From positions 983,557-1,047,556 of the forward strand of contig NZ_JALPNF010000001.1 of NCBI RefSeq assembly GCF_023195535.1: a stretch of DNA of 64,000 bases, given 5' to 3'. This document shows, piece after piece, positions 19,296 through 28,821 of the stretch (positions are counted from its first letter, which is position 1; each line of letters starts with the position of its first letter). Both the position numbers and the translations under genes were made by a program. This stretch comes from Sphingomonas faeni (GTDB taxonomy: Bacteria; Pseudomonadota; Alphaproteobacteria; Sphingomonadales; Sphingomonadaceae). The notes beneath the pieces are model-generated. The model had not been told where the DNA came from. It did no database searches and saw only the letters and a list, made by a program, of their open reading frames with translations.

Positions 19296-20558
19296 TTAAT
19301 AATTCGCGCGCGCCGCCTGAATCAACTTGCGGACCATGCCCATACCCTTTGGCCGATGCACCGTCGTCCGCTGCGGCGCGAGCCCGCGAAGATCGATCGG
19401 GTTGGTCGCCGCATAGAAGGCCAACCCCGCTAGCGTCGCGAACGCCGGTCCGCCATGCGCTTCCGGCAGCGCGGTCAGACCACGCGGTCGACCGATCCGC
19501 ACCGACCGGCCAAGCGCCTGTTGCGCATAATCGGCGATGCCCTTGAGTTCGGCGCCACCGCCGGTCAGCACGACCTGACGCCCGACCGGCCCCTCGAACT
19601 TCAGCTTGGTCAGCGCGTTGCGCACCTCGCCCATCTGATGCTCGAGCCGCTGGCGGATCACGCCGATCAGCTGCGCCTTGGTGATCTGAGCCCCCTCGCC
19701 CGCGCCGTCCTCGGCGGAGATCGGCATGACCGGGATCATGTCGTGATTATCGCGGGGGCTGGCGTTGGCCGAGCCGTGGAAGCACTTCATCCGCTCCGCA
19801 TTCTGCCGCCGCGTGCCGAACGCACTGGCGATGTCGTCGGTAATGTCCGCCGCGCCCATCGGGATCGAGGTCAGACCCACCAGCATGCCGCCCGCGAACA
19901 GCGACACGTTGGTGATCCCGGCACCCATCTCGACCAGCGCGACGCCGAGCTCACGCTCCTCCTCGCTGAGGCAGGCGAGCCCTGTCGCGACCGGCGAGGC
20001 GATGATCGACTTCACTTCGAGATGCGCGGACCGCACGCAGAGATCGAGGTTGCGGACCGGCGAACCGTCCGCCGCGACGACATGGATGTGCACGCCAAGC
20101 CGATCGGCATGCAGCCCGAGCGGCGTCTTCACCCCAGTAAGCCCGTCGAGCGTGTAGAGCGCGGGCTGAGCGTGCAGCACCATGCGACCCTGCGGATCGA
20201 TCGAGTTGCGGCCCGCGGCGAGCAACGCATCGATATCCTGCTGCTCGACGCGGTGGCCGCCGAGTTCGAACTCGACCTCGGCGACGTCGGACACGAGCCC
20301 GCCGGCCGAGAACCCGACCCAGACATTCTCGATGTTGATGCCCGCGATCCGCTCGGCCTGTTCGACCGCCTCGCGCACTGCCGCCTCGGTCGTCGCCATG
20401 TCGGCGATATAGCCGCGCTTGACGCCGCGGCTCTCGCGCTGGCCGGTGCCGAGCACGATCAGCTCGCCCCCGTCGCCCTTCTGCGCGATCATCGCCGAAA
20501 CCTTCGACGACCCGATATCGAGCGCCGTGATCAGCCCTTCCGGTGCCACCTTCGCCAT
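19296..20558 (-). CDS. ftsA: Cell division protein FtsA
   Basis: A 420-residue actin-like ATPase that tethers FtsZ to the membrane and recruits later division proteins. Actin-family motifs are visible: ALDIGSSKVSAMIA near residues 13-26 (phosphate 1) and LTGGGAELKGI near residue 330 (adenosine loop). Its C-terminus (MGMVRKLIQAARANY) is a short amphipathic helix of the kind used for membrane binding. It begins 1 bp after the ftsQ stop and precedes ftsZ, the standard order. Confidence 0.96.
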   Translation of the reverse strand: MAKVAPEGLITALDIGSSKVSAMIAQKGDGGELIVLGTGQRESRGVKRGYIADMATTEAAVREAVEQAERIAGINIENVWVGFSAGGLVSDVAEVEFELGGHRVEQQDIDALLAAGRNSIDPQGRMVLHAQPALYTLDGLTGVKTPLGLHADRLGVHIHVVAADGSPVRNLDLCVRSAHLEVKSIIASPVATGLACLSEEERELGVALVEMGAGITNVSLFAGGMLVGLTSIPMGAADITDDIASAFGTRRQNAERMKCFHGSANASPRDNHDMIPVMPISAEDGAGEGAQITKAQLIGVIRQRLEHQMGEVRNALTKLKFEGPVGRQVVLTGGGAELKGIADYAQQALGRSVRIGRPRGLTALPEAHGGPAFATLAGLAFYAATNPIDLRGLAPQRTTVHRPKGMGMVRKLIQAARANY

Positions 20559-20559
20559 G

Positions 20560-21522
20560 TCATCCCTCCCCGCCCGTTACGTTCGCGCCCGCCGTTTGCG
20601 ACGGGGTAGTCGTAGTTTCGCCCGTGTCCGGCGCGCTAGCTGGTGCCGGCACGTCGACGCTGTGCGCCAGGCTCGCGCCCGGCTTGCGCGCGACCAGCTT
20701 GGTCGGGTCGCGCATGTCGAACCGGATCCAGCCGCGCCCCAGCAACGGCCGCGCCCCATCCAGCTCGGCGAACTTCACCAGCGCACGCGGCGCGCCGTCC
20801 TCGGGCAGCGCCAACGTCTCGCCGCTCTCGAACGTCAGGTCCCAGCGCCGATTGCCGACCCAGGTCGCCGCCTTCACGCGCGGCTTCAGCGCGGGCGCGG
20901 CGGCGAGCAGAATCTGGTACGACGCCTCCTGCCGATCCGCGCCCGGCCCGATCACCAGCGGCAGGTTCGGGATCGCCTCGGGCTGGACCGGCTCCAGCAG
21001 CACGCCGGAAGAGTCGATCAGCGTCAGCTGGCCGTTGTCCTGCCACACCGCCGCGGGCGTCCGCTCGACGATATCGACGAGCAACGTGTTGGGCAGCCGC
21101 CGCGACACATGCGCGTCCGCGATCCAGCCATAGCGGAGCAGTTTCTGCCGCACCGCCTCCAGGTCGACCGACAGCATCGACGTCTGGTTCTGCTTGTCCT
21201 CCAACGCGACCGCGTAGACCGACATCCGGTCCATCCGCTTCAGGCCGGTCACCTCGATCTGCTCGACCTTGAAGCCCGCGCGCCCGGCGCCTTCGGCCAG
21301 CGCGGCACCGATCATGCCGGGGATGCCGACCCATGTCGCCGCCGCGATCGCCACCGCACCGCCCGCGCCCAGGATCGACCAGGTCGCGATCTTGCGCAGC
21401 GTGTCCTCGCTGACCGGGAGCATCCCGACCAGCCGGTCCATCGCAGACACCTTCTTGACCGCGACCTTCCGTCGCGGGGCAGGCCGCTTGGGCGGCGGAC
21501 CGCGCTTGATCGTGCGGCTCAT
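20560..21522 (-). CDS. ftsQ: Cell division protein FtsQ
   Basis: A 320-residue bitopic division protein. It has a basic cytoplasmic N-terminus (KRGPPPKRPAPRRKVAVKK), one membrane segment (about residues 46-70), a POTRA domain starting at FKVEQIEVTGLKRMDRM, and the FtsQ domain. It ends in a Thr/Gly-rich tail. In the divisome FtsQ joins FtsL and a FtsB-like protein to control septal peptidoglycan synthesis. Its start overlaps the ddl stop (ATGA, 21519-21522). Confidence 0.93.
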   Translation of the reverse strand: MSRTIKRGPPPKRPAPRRKVAVKKVSAMDRLVGMLPVSEDTLRKIATWSILGAGGAVAIAAATWVGIPGMIGAALAEGAGRAGFKVEQIEVTGLKRMDRMSVYAVALEDKQNQTSMLSVDLEAVRQKLLRYGWIADAHVSRRLPNTLLVDIVERTPAAVWQDNGQLTLIDSSGVLLEPVQPEAIPNLPLVIGPGADRQEASYQILLAAAPALKPRVKAATWVGNRRWDLTFESGETLALPEDGAPRALVKFAELDGARPLLGRGWIRFDMRDPTKLVARKPGASLAHSVDVPAPASAPDTGETTTTPSQTAGANVTGGEG

Positions 21523-22472
21523 GGCGCCCCGCTTTGCGCAAGCGGATGATCGGCCAGCGCCTCGTCGACGATCGCCTGCACCAGTTCGGCATAACTCATG
21601 CCGATATGCCGTGCCTGTTCAGGAACGAGGCTCAGCGGCGTCATCCCCGGCTGCGTGTTGACCTCGAGCAGGAACAGCCCGTCGACACCGCGCTCGTCGT
21701 CCCAGCGGAAATCCGACCGCGACGCGCCCTTGCAGCCGAGCAACCGGTGCGCTTCGAGCGCGAGGCTCTTGCAGGCGTCGGTGATCTCGTCGGGGATTTC
21801 CGCCGGGCAGACGTGCACGGTCATGCCGTCGGTGTATTTCGCGTCGTAATCGTACCAGCCGCTCTTGGGCTTCAGCTCGGTCACGCCGAGCGCCTTGCCG
21901 CCGAGTACCGCGGTCGTCAGCTCGCGCCCACGGATATACGGCTCGGCCAGCAGTTCCTCGAACTCGCCCCAAGGCCCGACGCTGTCGCGCGAAATCGGAC
22001 TGCCGTAATTGCCGCTGTCGGTGACGATCGCCACGCCGACCGAGGAGCCTTCGTTGACCGGCTTCAGCACATACGGCCGCGCCATCGGGTCACTCTCGAA
22101 CAGGTCCGCCGATTTGACGATCCGCCCGCCCGGCATCGGCACTCCCGCAGGCACGAGCAGCAGCTTGGTGAGCACCTTGTCGATCGCGATTACCGACGTC
22201 GCGAGCCCGGAGTGCGTATAGCGCAGGCCCATCAGGTCGAGCAGGCCCTGCACTGACCCGTCCTCGCCGGGGGTGCCGTGCAGCGCGTTGAACACGAGAT
22301 CCGGCTTCGCCTCGGCCAGCTTGGCAGCGACATCCCGCCCCATATCGATCCGCGTGACCCGGTGCCCGAGCGACTCCAGCGCGTCGGCACAGCCATTGCC
22401 CGACATCAGCGAAACCTCACGCTCCGCCGACCAGCCGCCCATGAGAACCGCGATGTGAAGAGGCACCGTCAT
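21519..22472 (-). CDS. ddl: D-alanine--D-alanine ligase
   Basis: A 317-residue ATP-grasp enzyme that makes D-Ala-D-Ala for the peptidoglycan stem peptide. The start VLMGGWSAEREVSLMSG is the family N-terminus. LHGTPGEDGSVQGLLDLMGLRY and YVLKPVNEGSSVGV contain the substrate and ATP-binding residues, and LEVNTQPGMT near residue 270 is the magnesium-binding end. The ATG overlaps the murB stop (ATGA). Its purine-rich ribosome-binding sequence (GGGAGGGGAGGC) lies inside a palindromic repeat that forms the end of murB. Confidence 0.96.
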   Translation of the reverse strand: MTVPLHIAVLMGGWSAEREVSLMSGNGCADALESLGHRVTRIDMGRDVAAKLAEAKPDLVFNALHGTPGEDGSVQGLLDLMGLRYTHSGLATSVIAIDKVLTKLLLVPAGVPMPGGRIVKSADLFESDPMARPYVLKPVNEGSSVGVAIVTDSGNYGSPISRDSVGPWGEFEELLAEPYIRGRELTTAVLGGKALGVTELKPKSGWYDYDAKYTDGMTVHVCPAEIPDEITDACKSLALEAHRLLGCKGASRSDFRWDDERGVDGLFLLEVNTQPGMTPLSLVPEQARHIGMSYAELVQAIVDEALADHPLAQSGAP

Positions 22473-23599
22473 GCCTCCCCTCCCGCATGCGGGAGGGGAC
22501 CGAGGGGTGGGCGCCCGCCATCACCGGCCGCATCGCTGGTGGAGAGCGCTGGCCCACCCCCTGCCCCCTCCCGCAAGCGGGCGGGGGAAGCATGTTCACC
22601 AACCCGCTGGATTTCCCATTCCAACGTCACCCCCGAATGCGCTTTCACTCTGTCCCGTACCTCTTCACCCAGCGCCTCGATCTCCGCGCTCGACGCGGAC
22701 CCGAGGTTCAGCAGGAAATTACAATGCTTCTCGCTGACCTGCGCATCGCCGCGAGTCAGCCCCCGACACCCGGCCGCGTCGATCAACGCCCAAGCCTTGT
22801 GCCCCTCGGGGTTCTTGAACGTCGAGCCCCCGGTGCGCGAGCGGAGCGGTTGCGAAGCCTCCCGCTCGGCCGCGATCCGATCCATCTCCGCACCAATCAC
22901 CGCCGGATCTCCGGGAGTGCCGGAGAATACGGCTTCGACCACGACCGCGCCGGCCGGCAAGTCCGAATGGCGATAGGTAAAACCAAGCTTCTCAGCAGGC
23001 CAGACTTCGACCGAACCGTCCCGCGTAACAACGGTGGCCTCAACCAGAATATCGCTGACATCCCGTCCATAAGCGCCCGCGTTCATCCGAACCGCGCCGC
23101 CGACAGTCCCCGGGATCCCGCGCAGAAACTCGAGCCCGGCAATCCCAGCATCACGCGCGGCGCTGGCGACCGTAATCCCCATCGCCCCCGCGCCTGCACG
23201 AACGCAACCGTCCTGCACCGAAACCTTCGCCATGGCCTTGGGCAGTCGCACCACGACCCCCGGCACGCCACCGTCGCGTACGATCAGGTTCGAGCCGACC
23301 CCTACGGGTAGGACGGGCGTCGAAGGATTCAGCCCCTTCAACAGCCCCGCCAGATCCTCAATATCCGCAGGCCGCACCAGCCACTCCGCCGGCCCGCCGG
23401 TCCGAAACCAGATGAAGTCAGCCAGACTGCCATTAGCCGTCAGAGACCCACGCAAATCCTCCCCGGCACGGGGAGGGGGACCGCCGAAGGCGGTGGAGAG
23501 GGGGCTGCCAGAAGCGTCACGCTCACGGACACCCCCCTCCACCATGCCTTGCATGGTCCCCCTCCCCGTGCCGGGGAGGATTTGCGACGTACCGCTCAC
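22469..23599 (-). CDS. murB: UDP-N-acetylenolpyruvoylglucosamine reductase with repeat-encoded ends
   Basis: A 376-residue FAD enzyme that reduces UDP-GlcNAc-enolpyruvate to UDP-MurNAc. The core (about residues 50-335) carries the FAD-binding [20 protein letters not shown], the block [35 protein letters not shown] and [14 protein letters not shown], and ends LEWEIQRVG. Residues about 5-49 and 337-375 are encoded by two different palindromic repeats. This makes the protein about 75 residues longer than the usual ~300. The GTG start overlaps the murC stop (GTGA) and the stop overlaps the ddl start (ATGA), so reading frame and coupling are kept despite both insertions. Confidence 0.93.
   Translation of the reverse strand: MSGTSQILPGTGRGTMQGMVEGGVRERDASGSPLSTAFGGPPPRAGEDLRGSLTANGSLADFIWFRTGGPAEWLVRPADIEDLAGLLKGLNPSTPVLPVGVGSNLIVRDGGVPGVVVRLPKAMAKVSVQDGCVRAGAGAMGITVASAARDAGIAGLEFLRGIPGTVGGAVRMNAGAYGRDVSDILVEATVVTRDGSVEVWPAEKLGFTYRHSDLPAGAVVVEAVFSGTPGDPAVIGAEMDRIAAEREASQPLRSRTGGSTFKNPEGHKAWALIDAAGCRGLTRGDAQVSEKHCNFLLNLGSASSAEIEALGEEVRDRVKAHSGVTLEWEIQRVGEHASPARLREGAGGGPALSTSDAAGDGGRPPLGPLPHAGGEA
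22474..22590. repeat. Family-D repeat forming the murB C-terminus and ddl leader
   Basis: About 117 bp with arms CCTCCCCTCCCGCATGCGGG and CCCCCTCCCGCAAGCGGGCG plus inner GGGTGGGC / GCCCACCC arms. It is homologous to 31283-31400. Translated on the minus strand it gives the last ~39 residues of MurB ([15 protein letters not shown]...[14 protein letters not shown]), and its end supplies the ddl ribosome-binding sequence. Confidence 0.9.
23451..23586. repeat. Family-A 136-bp palindrome inside the murB N-terminus
   Basis: The outer arms CGCAAATCCTCCCCGGCACG and its reverse complement (ending 23586) are perfect over roughly 30 bases, including the GGGGAGGGGGACC part. The copy at 28547-28682 in murD shares the arms. 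The minus-strand frame reads ILPGTGRGT at one end and [11 protein letters not shown] at the other. Confidence 0.93.
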
Positions 23600-25026
23600 G
23601 TCGGCACCTTCGCGCGCTCGGCCGCGATCGCATCGGCGAGGCCCGCCGCCCATTTCGTTATGTCGCCGGCGCCGAGGCACACGACCATGTCGTCCGCCTC
23701 GATCGTTGCCGCTAGTTCCACCGCTAGCGCATCCGCATCCGCGACCACACCCGCAAACCGGTGTCCGCGGCGCTTCAGTCCCTCGACCAGCCCGCCAGCG
23801 TCGACACCCTCGACTGGCGCCTCACCCGCCGCATAGACCGGCGTCACCAGCACCCGATCGGCGTCGTTGAACGCCGTCTGGAAGTCCTCCATCAGATTGC
23901 CGAGCCTCGAATAGCGGTGCGGCTGCACCACCGCGATAACGCGGCCCTTCACGCCTTCGCGCGCCGCCGCCAGCACCGCCCGGATTTCGACCGGGTGATG
24001 GCCGTAATCGTCGATGATCGTGACGCTCCCACCTTCGACGGCCACTTCCCCGACGTTGGTGAACCGGCGCTTCACACCGCCAAACTTGGCAAACCCCTGC
24101 TGGATCGTCGCATCCGCGATCCCGAGTTCCAGCGCCACACCGATCGCCGCCAGTGCGTTCTGCACGTTATGCCGCCCCGGCATCGGCATCTCGATCCCGG
24201 AAATCGTCCGCGTCGCGCCATCACGCTCGCGCACCACGCAGTCGAAGCGGTTGCCGCCCGGGATAGAGGTGACCTCCACCCCGCGCACATCCGCCTGCGC
24301 CGAGAAACCGTACGTCACCACGCGCCGATCGCGCACCCGCGGCAGAATCCCCTGCACCTCCGGATGATCGAGGCACAGCAGCGCCGCACCATAGAACGGC
24401 ACGTTCTCGACGAACTCGACGAACGCATCCTTCACCGCGTCGAACGAGCCGTAATGATCGAGATGCTCGGGATCGATGTTGGTGACGACCGCGATCGTCC
24501 CATCGAGCCGCAGGAAGCTGCCGTCGCTCTCATCCGCTTCGACAACCATCCAGTCGCTCGCGCCCAGCCGCGCGTTCGAGCCGTAGGAGTTGATGATCCC
24601 GCCATTGATGACCGTCGGATCGACCCCGCCCGCATCGAGCAACGCCGCCACCATCGACGTCGTCGTGGTCTTGCCGTGCGTGCCGGCGACCGCGACGGTC
24701 GACTTCAACCGCATCAGTTCGGCGAGCATTTCCGCGCGCCGCACGACGGGCACGCGGGCGTTGAGCGCCGCCTCGACCTCCGGGTTCGAACGCACGATCG
24801 CGGTTGACACGACCACCACCGCGGCGTCGCCGATGTTCGACGCGGCATGGCCGATCGCGACCGGGATGCCCTTGTCGCGCAATCCCTGCACGACATAGCC
24901 CTCGGCCACGTCCGATCCCTGCACGCGGTAGCCGAGATTCTTCATCACCTCGGCGATGCCCGACATGCCGATCCCGCCGATGCCGACGAAGTGGATCGTG
25001 CCGATGTCCGTTGCGACACCCCTCAT
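23596..25026 (-). CDS. murC: UDP-N-acetylmuramate--L-alanine ligase
   Basis: A 476-residue Mur ligase that adds L-Ala to UDP-MurNAc. The N-terminal Rossmann motif [18 protein letters not shown] is at residues 11-28 and the ATP-binding loop [11 protein letters not shown] near residue 116. The central block [14 protein letters not shown] and the C-terminal [10 protein letters not shown] are typical of MurC. ATG 25026 overlaps the murG stop (ATGA), which fixes the start although the frame continues upstream. The gene is followed by murB through a GTGA overlap. Confidence 0.97.
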   Translation of the reverse strand: MRGVATDIGTIHFVGIGGIGMSGIAEVMKNLGYRVQGSDVAEGYVVQGLRDKGIPVAIGHAASNIGDAAVVVVSTAIVRSNPEVEAALNARVPVVRRAEMLAELMRLKSTVAVAGTHGKTTTTSMVAALLDAGGVDPTVINGGIINSYGSNARLGASDWMVVEADESDGSFLRLDGTIAVVTNIDPEHLDHYGSFDAVKDAFVEFVENVPFYGAALLCLDHPEVQGILPRVRDRRVVTYGFSAQADVRGVEVTSIPGGNRFDCVVRERDGATRTISGIEMPMPGRHNVQNALAAIGVALELGIADATIQQGFAKFGGVKRRFTNVGEVAVEGGSVTIIDDYGHHPVEIRAVLAAAREGVKGRVIAVVQPHRYSRLGNLMEDFQTAFNDADRVLVTPVYAAGEAPVEGVDAGGLVEGLKRRGHRFAGVVADADALAVELAATIEADDMVVCLGAGDITKWAAGLADAIAAERAKVPT

Positions 25027-26177
25027 GCGAACTGCGCCTTGGGCTTGGAGGGCGCACCGACCGGAATACGCGACACCGGCGCGTCCAGGCTCTCGACCAG
25101 ATCGGCTAGATCGCTCGCCGCGTTCGGCCGCCCGCAACTCCGCGCGCGGCCTGCCGCATTCTGCAACGCCGCCGGATCGAGCCCGAGTTTCTGCATCTGC
25201 TTGGCCAGTTCCACTGCGGTAAAATCTCCCTGCGCGATCGTCCGCGCGCCGCCCGCCTTCGTGATCTCGCGCGCGTTCACCGTCTGGTGATCGTCGGTCG
25301 CACTCGGCAGCGGCACCAAAATCGCCGGCCGCCCCGCCGCGGTCAGCTCCGAAATCGTCGAAGCGCCCGCGCGCGCAATCACCAGATGCGCCCACGCCAG
25401 CTGTTCGGGCATGTCGGGCAGATATGTCGCCAGCTCGGCCGGGATATGATGCTCGGCGTACTTGGCGCGCACCGCGTCGATATCCTCGATCCGCGCTTGG
25501 TGAGTCACCTGCAACCGACGCCGGAACGTCACCGGCAGCATCGCCAGACCGTCGGGCACGACCTGCGACAGGATGCTCGCCCCCTGGCTTCCGCCGGTCA
25601 CGAGCACGCGGAAGATGCCGTCCTCCTCCAGCAGCGGATAGGGCCGCGCGCGCAGCGCCAGCACTGCCTCGCGCACCGGATTCCCCACCAGATGCGTCTT
25701 GCCCAGCAGCTTCGGCGCCAACCGCTCGGTCGGCTCGGACGACGTCGCGATCGCATCGACGCGCCCCGCGACGAACCGGTTCACCCGCCCCAGCACCGCA
25801 TTCTGCTCATGCACCGCGGTCGGAATCTTGTCCGCGAACGCCGCCAGCAACGCCGGCAACGCAGGATACCCGCCAAAGCCGATCACCGCAGCGGGCTTGA
25901 AAGTCCGATACAGCTCGCGCGCCATCGCCCGCCCGCGCCACATCTCGCGCGTCGCCTTCGCCCAGCCCAGCGGCCCGCCGCTGAAGCGCCCCGCCGGCAG
26001 GACATGCGTCTGGATCTCCTCGAACAGCCCCGGAAACCGCACGCCGCGCGCGTCGCTGACCAGCGCGACACGGTGGCCACGCTTGGTCAGCTCGGCGGCG
26101 AGTGCCGCTGCCGGGACCATGTGTCCGCCGGTACCGCCGGCTGCGAGGACATAGTGCCGAGACTGATTAACGTTCAT
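25023..26177 (-). CDS. murG: UDP-N-acetylglucosamine transferase MurG
   Basis: A 384-residue GT28 glycosyltransferase on the inner face of the membrane that converts lipid I to lipid II by adding GlcNAc. The N-terminal glycine-rich loop [16 protein letters not shown] is at residues 13-28, the second GGSQGA loop near residue 197, and the donor-binding [23 protein letters not shown] near residue 270 in two adjoining parts. Its ATG overlaps the ftsW stop (ATGA) and its stop overlaps the murC start. Confidence 0.97.
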   Translation of the reverse strand: MNVNQSRHYVLAAGGTGGHMVPAAALAAELTKRGHRVALVSDARGVRFPGLFEEIQTHVLPAGRFSGGPLGWAKATREMWRGRAMARELYRTFKPAAVIGFGGYPALPALLAAFADKIPTAVHEQNAVLGRVNRFVAGRVDAIATSSEPTERLAPKLLGKTHLVGNPVREAVLALRARPYPLLEEDGIFRVLVTGGSQGASILSQVVPDGLAMLPVTFRRRLQVTHQARIEDIDAVRAKYAEHHIPAELATYLPDMPEQLAWAHLVIARAGASTISELTAAGRPAILVPLPSATDDHQTVNAREITKAGGARTIAQGDFTAVELAKQMQKLGLDPAALQNAAGRARSCGRPNAASDLADLVESLDAPVSRIPVGAPSKPKAQFA

Positions 26178-27424
26178 TCACCACTCCAGCGGACGACATA
26201 GGGGCTCCGCGTGAGAAACGGATTGCGCCGGGTAAACGCCAGCAGCAACCCCATGCCCACCGACAATGCCACCATCGACGACCCGCCATAGCTGATGAAC
26301 GGCAGCGTCATACCCTTCGATGGCGCGAGGCCGGTGTTCACCGCCATGCTCACCAGAGCCTGCGCGCCGAACTGCGTCGCGAGCCCGGCAGAGGCCAGCA
26401 GCTTGAATTCGTCCTGCTCGTCCAGCAGCTTGACGAACACGCGAACGACGATCGCGAGGAAGATCACCGCGATCACCGAACACGCGATCAGCCCGAATTC
26501 CTCGCCGATCACCGAGAAGATGTAGTCGGTATGCGCCTCGGGCAGCCCGAACTTAGCCGCACCGGCTCCGGGGCCAGTCCCGGTCCAGCCGCCCGCGGTC
26601 AGCGTATTATGCGCGGCATTGGTCTGGAAATGGTCGCCCGCCCCCTCGCCTTCGACGCCGGGAAACAGGAACGCGTCGATCCGCGACCGTGCCACGCCGT
26701 AGAAGATATAGGCGGCGACCAGTCCGGCGGGTGCCATCGCGACGAGCCCGACAAGTACCCTCACGGGCGTCCCCGCAATCATCAGCAGCGCCAGCCATAC
26801 CGAGCAGAAGATGATCGTCTGGCCGAAATCGGGTTGCAGCATCAGAAGCACCGCGACCCCCGCGGTCATCGCGCCGGTAATCAGCACGGTCGGCAGCTCG
26901 GCATCCTTCGCACGCAGCGATAGCAGCCACGCGACGGTCACGATGAACAGCGGCTTCAGAAACTCCGAAGGCTGGAACTGTGCGAACCCGACGCCAAGCC
27001 AGCGGCGTGCGCCGTTCGCCTCGACCCCGATAAACGGCGTCACCATCAGCATCAGCACGAACAGCGCACACCCGCCGATCGCCATCCGCCGCGCCATCGA
27101 GACGGGCATCATCGACACGCCGAACAGCACGGGGAGCGACACCCCGACCCACATCAACTGCCGCCAGAAATAATAGAGCGGCGCGATCTTGTGATGCTCG
27201 CCCGAATAGCGAACCGCGCTCGCCGGCGACGCCGCCGCCACCGCGATCAGGCCGATCGCGATCAGGAACAGCGTCAGCAACAGCAGCATCCGGTCGATGT
27301 CCCAGAACCACGTGCCAAGCGGCGACTGGTCGCCCCGCCCGCCGCGCCGCTTCATCTTCGCGACGATCCCGTTCTTCTGTCCGGACACACCCATATCCAT
27401 GGTCCCAGCGCGCATATCGGTCAT
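26174..27424 (-). CDS. ftsW: Peptidoglycan glycosyltransferase FtsW
   Basis: A 416-residue SEDS-family polytopic membrane protein that polymerises lipid II at the septum with FtsI. About ten hydrophobic segments follow an N-terminal basic tail of ~40 residues. Family blocks include GANGARRWLGVGFAQFQPSE near residue 140 and FISYGGSSMVALSVGMGLLL near the C-terminus. ATG 27424 overlaps the murD stop. Lower-lying in-frame starts (e.g. the Met before KRRGGRG) are possible, but the overlap supports this one. Confidence 0.95.
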   Translation of the reverse strand: MTDMRAGTMDMGVSGQKNGIVAKMKRRGGRGDQSPLGTWFWDIDRMLLLLTLFLIAIGLIAVAAASPASAVRYSGEHHKIAPLYYFWRQLMWVGVSLPVLFGVSMMPVSMARRMAIGGCALFVLMLMVTPFIGVEANGARRWLGVGFAQFQPSEFLKPLFIVTVAWLLSLRAKDAELPTVLITGAMTAGVAVLLMLQPDFGQTIIFCSVWLALLMIAGTPVRVLVGLVAMAPAGLVAAYIFYGVARSRIDAFLFPGVEGEGAGDHFQTNAAHNTLTAGGWTGTGPGAGAAKFGLPEAHTDYIFSVIGEEFGLIACSVIAVIFLAIVVRVFVKLLDEQDEFKLLASAGLATQFGAQALVSMAVNTGLAPSKGMTLPFISYGGSSMVALSVGMGLLLAFTRRNPFLTRSPYVVRWSGE

Positions 27425-28821
27425 GCCAGCGACTCCACCGCAGCGCGGAACGCCGCCCCGCGCGCTTCGTAATCGCGAAACTGGTCGAAGCTAGCACAAG
27501 CGGGGGATAACAACACCGTGTCGCCGGGCTTCGCGTTGGCTGCGGCACTGCGGACGGCTGCGTCGAGCGTACCGACGTTCTCGACCGGCATGGAATCTTT
27601 CAGGATTTCGGCGAACCGCGGCCCCGCCTCGCCGATCGCGTAGGCGCGGACGACGTGGCCGAAAGCGCGCTTGCACGCGTCGAGGTCGTCGCCCTTCGCG
27701 CGGCCACCGACGATCCAATGGACCCGATCGAACGCGGCCAGCGCGGGCGCCGTACTTTCGGGATTGGTCGCCTTGCTGTCGTCGACATAGGCGACGCCGC
27801 CATACGAGGCGATCTGCTGCATGCGGTGTGGCAGGCCGGCAAAGCTGGTGAGGCCGCGGTCGATGTCGACCTCGCTCACGCCCAGCGCCTTCACGACCGC
27901 GATCGCCGCGAGCGCATTCTGTGCGTTGTGCGGGCCTTGGAGCGCAGGCCAGTTGCTCTGATCCATGCACACGCCCGGCGCGATCTTGGTGAGATGCTCG
28001 CCCTTCGCCGACAGACCGCGCGCGATCTGCGCGGACGGCGCATCGCCGATCCCGATGACCGCGTCATGCCCGGCCGACTGCATCGCGAACAACCGCGCCT
28101 TGGACGCCGCATAGCCCTCGAACCCGTCATAACGATCGAGATGATCCGGCGTGATGTTGAGCAGCACCGCGACGTCGCAATCGAGCGTCTGCGTCAGGTC
28201 GATCTGGTAGCTCGACAGTTCGAGCACATAGACGCCGCCCTCGGGAAGCGGTTGCTGTTCGAGGATCGGCAGGCCGATATTGCCACCCATGAGCGTCGGG
28301 ACGCCCGCGGTCTTGAGGATATGGTGGACGAGCGCGGTAGTGGTGGACTTGCCGTTCGTGCCGGTGATGCCGACGACCTTGTGCGGGGGCAGGTCGGCGC
28401 GAGCCTGCGCGAAGAGTTCGATGTCGCCGATGACGGGCACGCCAGCCGCGCGCGCGGCGGCAGCGAGCGGATGCGTGTTGAGAGGCACCCCCGGCGAAAC
28501 GACGAGCGCGTCGAACTCCGATAGATCCTCCAACGACGCGACACTCAAATCCTCCCCGGCACGGGGAGGGGGACCGCCAGCCGCAGGCTGGGGGTGGAGG
28601 GGGCCATCCGCAAGCGCAACGCCCGGAACAGCCCCCCCTCCACCAGCAGAGCTGGTCCCCCTCCCCGTGCCGGGGAGGATTGCGTCACGCCGAGCCTCAT
28701 CCGAATCCCAAGCGACAACGCTCGCCTCACCAGCCACAAGCGCGCGCACCGTCGCAGCCCCAGACCGCGCCAGCCCTAGCACCGCATAGCGTTTCCCGCG
28801 CCAGGCCTTCGCAATAATCAC
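27421..28821 (-). CDS. murD: UDP-N-acetylmuramoylalanine--D-glutamate ligase with repeat-encoded insertion
   Basis: A 466-residue Mur ligase that adds D-Glu. The N-terminal domain begins [20 protein letters not shown], the ATP loop [19 protein letters not shown] lies near residue 150, and [19 protein letters not shown] is present. Residues about 47-92, between SDEARRDA and [18 protein letters not shown], are encoded by a 136-bp palindromic repeat and read [10 protein letters not shown]...[11 protein letters not shown]. The insertion lies in the UDP-binding domain, probably in a surface loop. All catalytic motifs remain. Both ends overlap neighbours by ATGA (mraY and ftsW). Confidence 0.95.
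   Translation of the reverse strand: MIIAKAWRGKRYAVLGLARSGAATVRALVAGEASVVAWDSDEARRDAILPGTGRGTSSAGGGGAVPGVALADGPLHPQPAAGGPPPRAGEDLSVASLEDLSEFDALVVSPGVPLNTHPLAAAARAAGVPVIGDIELFAQARADLPPHKVVGITGTNGKSTTTALVHHILKTAGVPTLMGGNIGLPILEQQPLPEGGVYVLELSSYQIDLTQTLDCDVAVLLNITPDHLDRYDGFEGYAASKARLFAMQSAGHDAVIGIGDAPSAQIARGLSAKGEHLTKIAPGVCMDQSNWPALQGPHNAQNALAAIAVVKALGVSEVDIDRGLTSFAGLPHRMQQIASYGGVAYVDDSKATNPESTAPALAAFDRVHWIVGGRAKGDDLDACKRAFGHVVRAYAIGEAGPRFAEILKDSMPVENVGTLDAAVRSAAANAKPGDTVLLSPACASFDQFRDYEARGAAFRAAVESLA
28547..28682. repeat. Family-A 136-bp palindrome inside murD
   Basis: The arms AAATCCTCCCCGGCACGGGG and its reverse complement at the far end match the murB copy at 23451-23586. The middle ~70 bases differ strongly between the two. 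Both copies are translated in the same frame, giving ILPGTGRGT...[11 protein letters not shown]. Confidence 0.93.
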
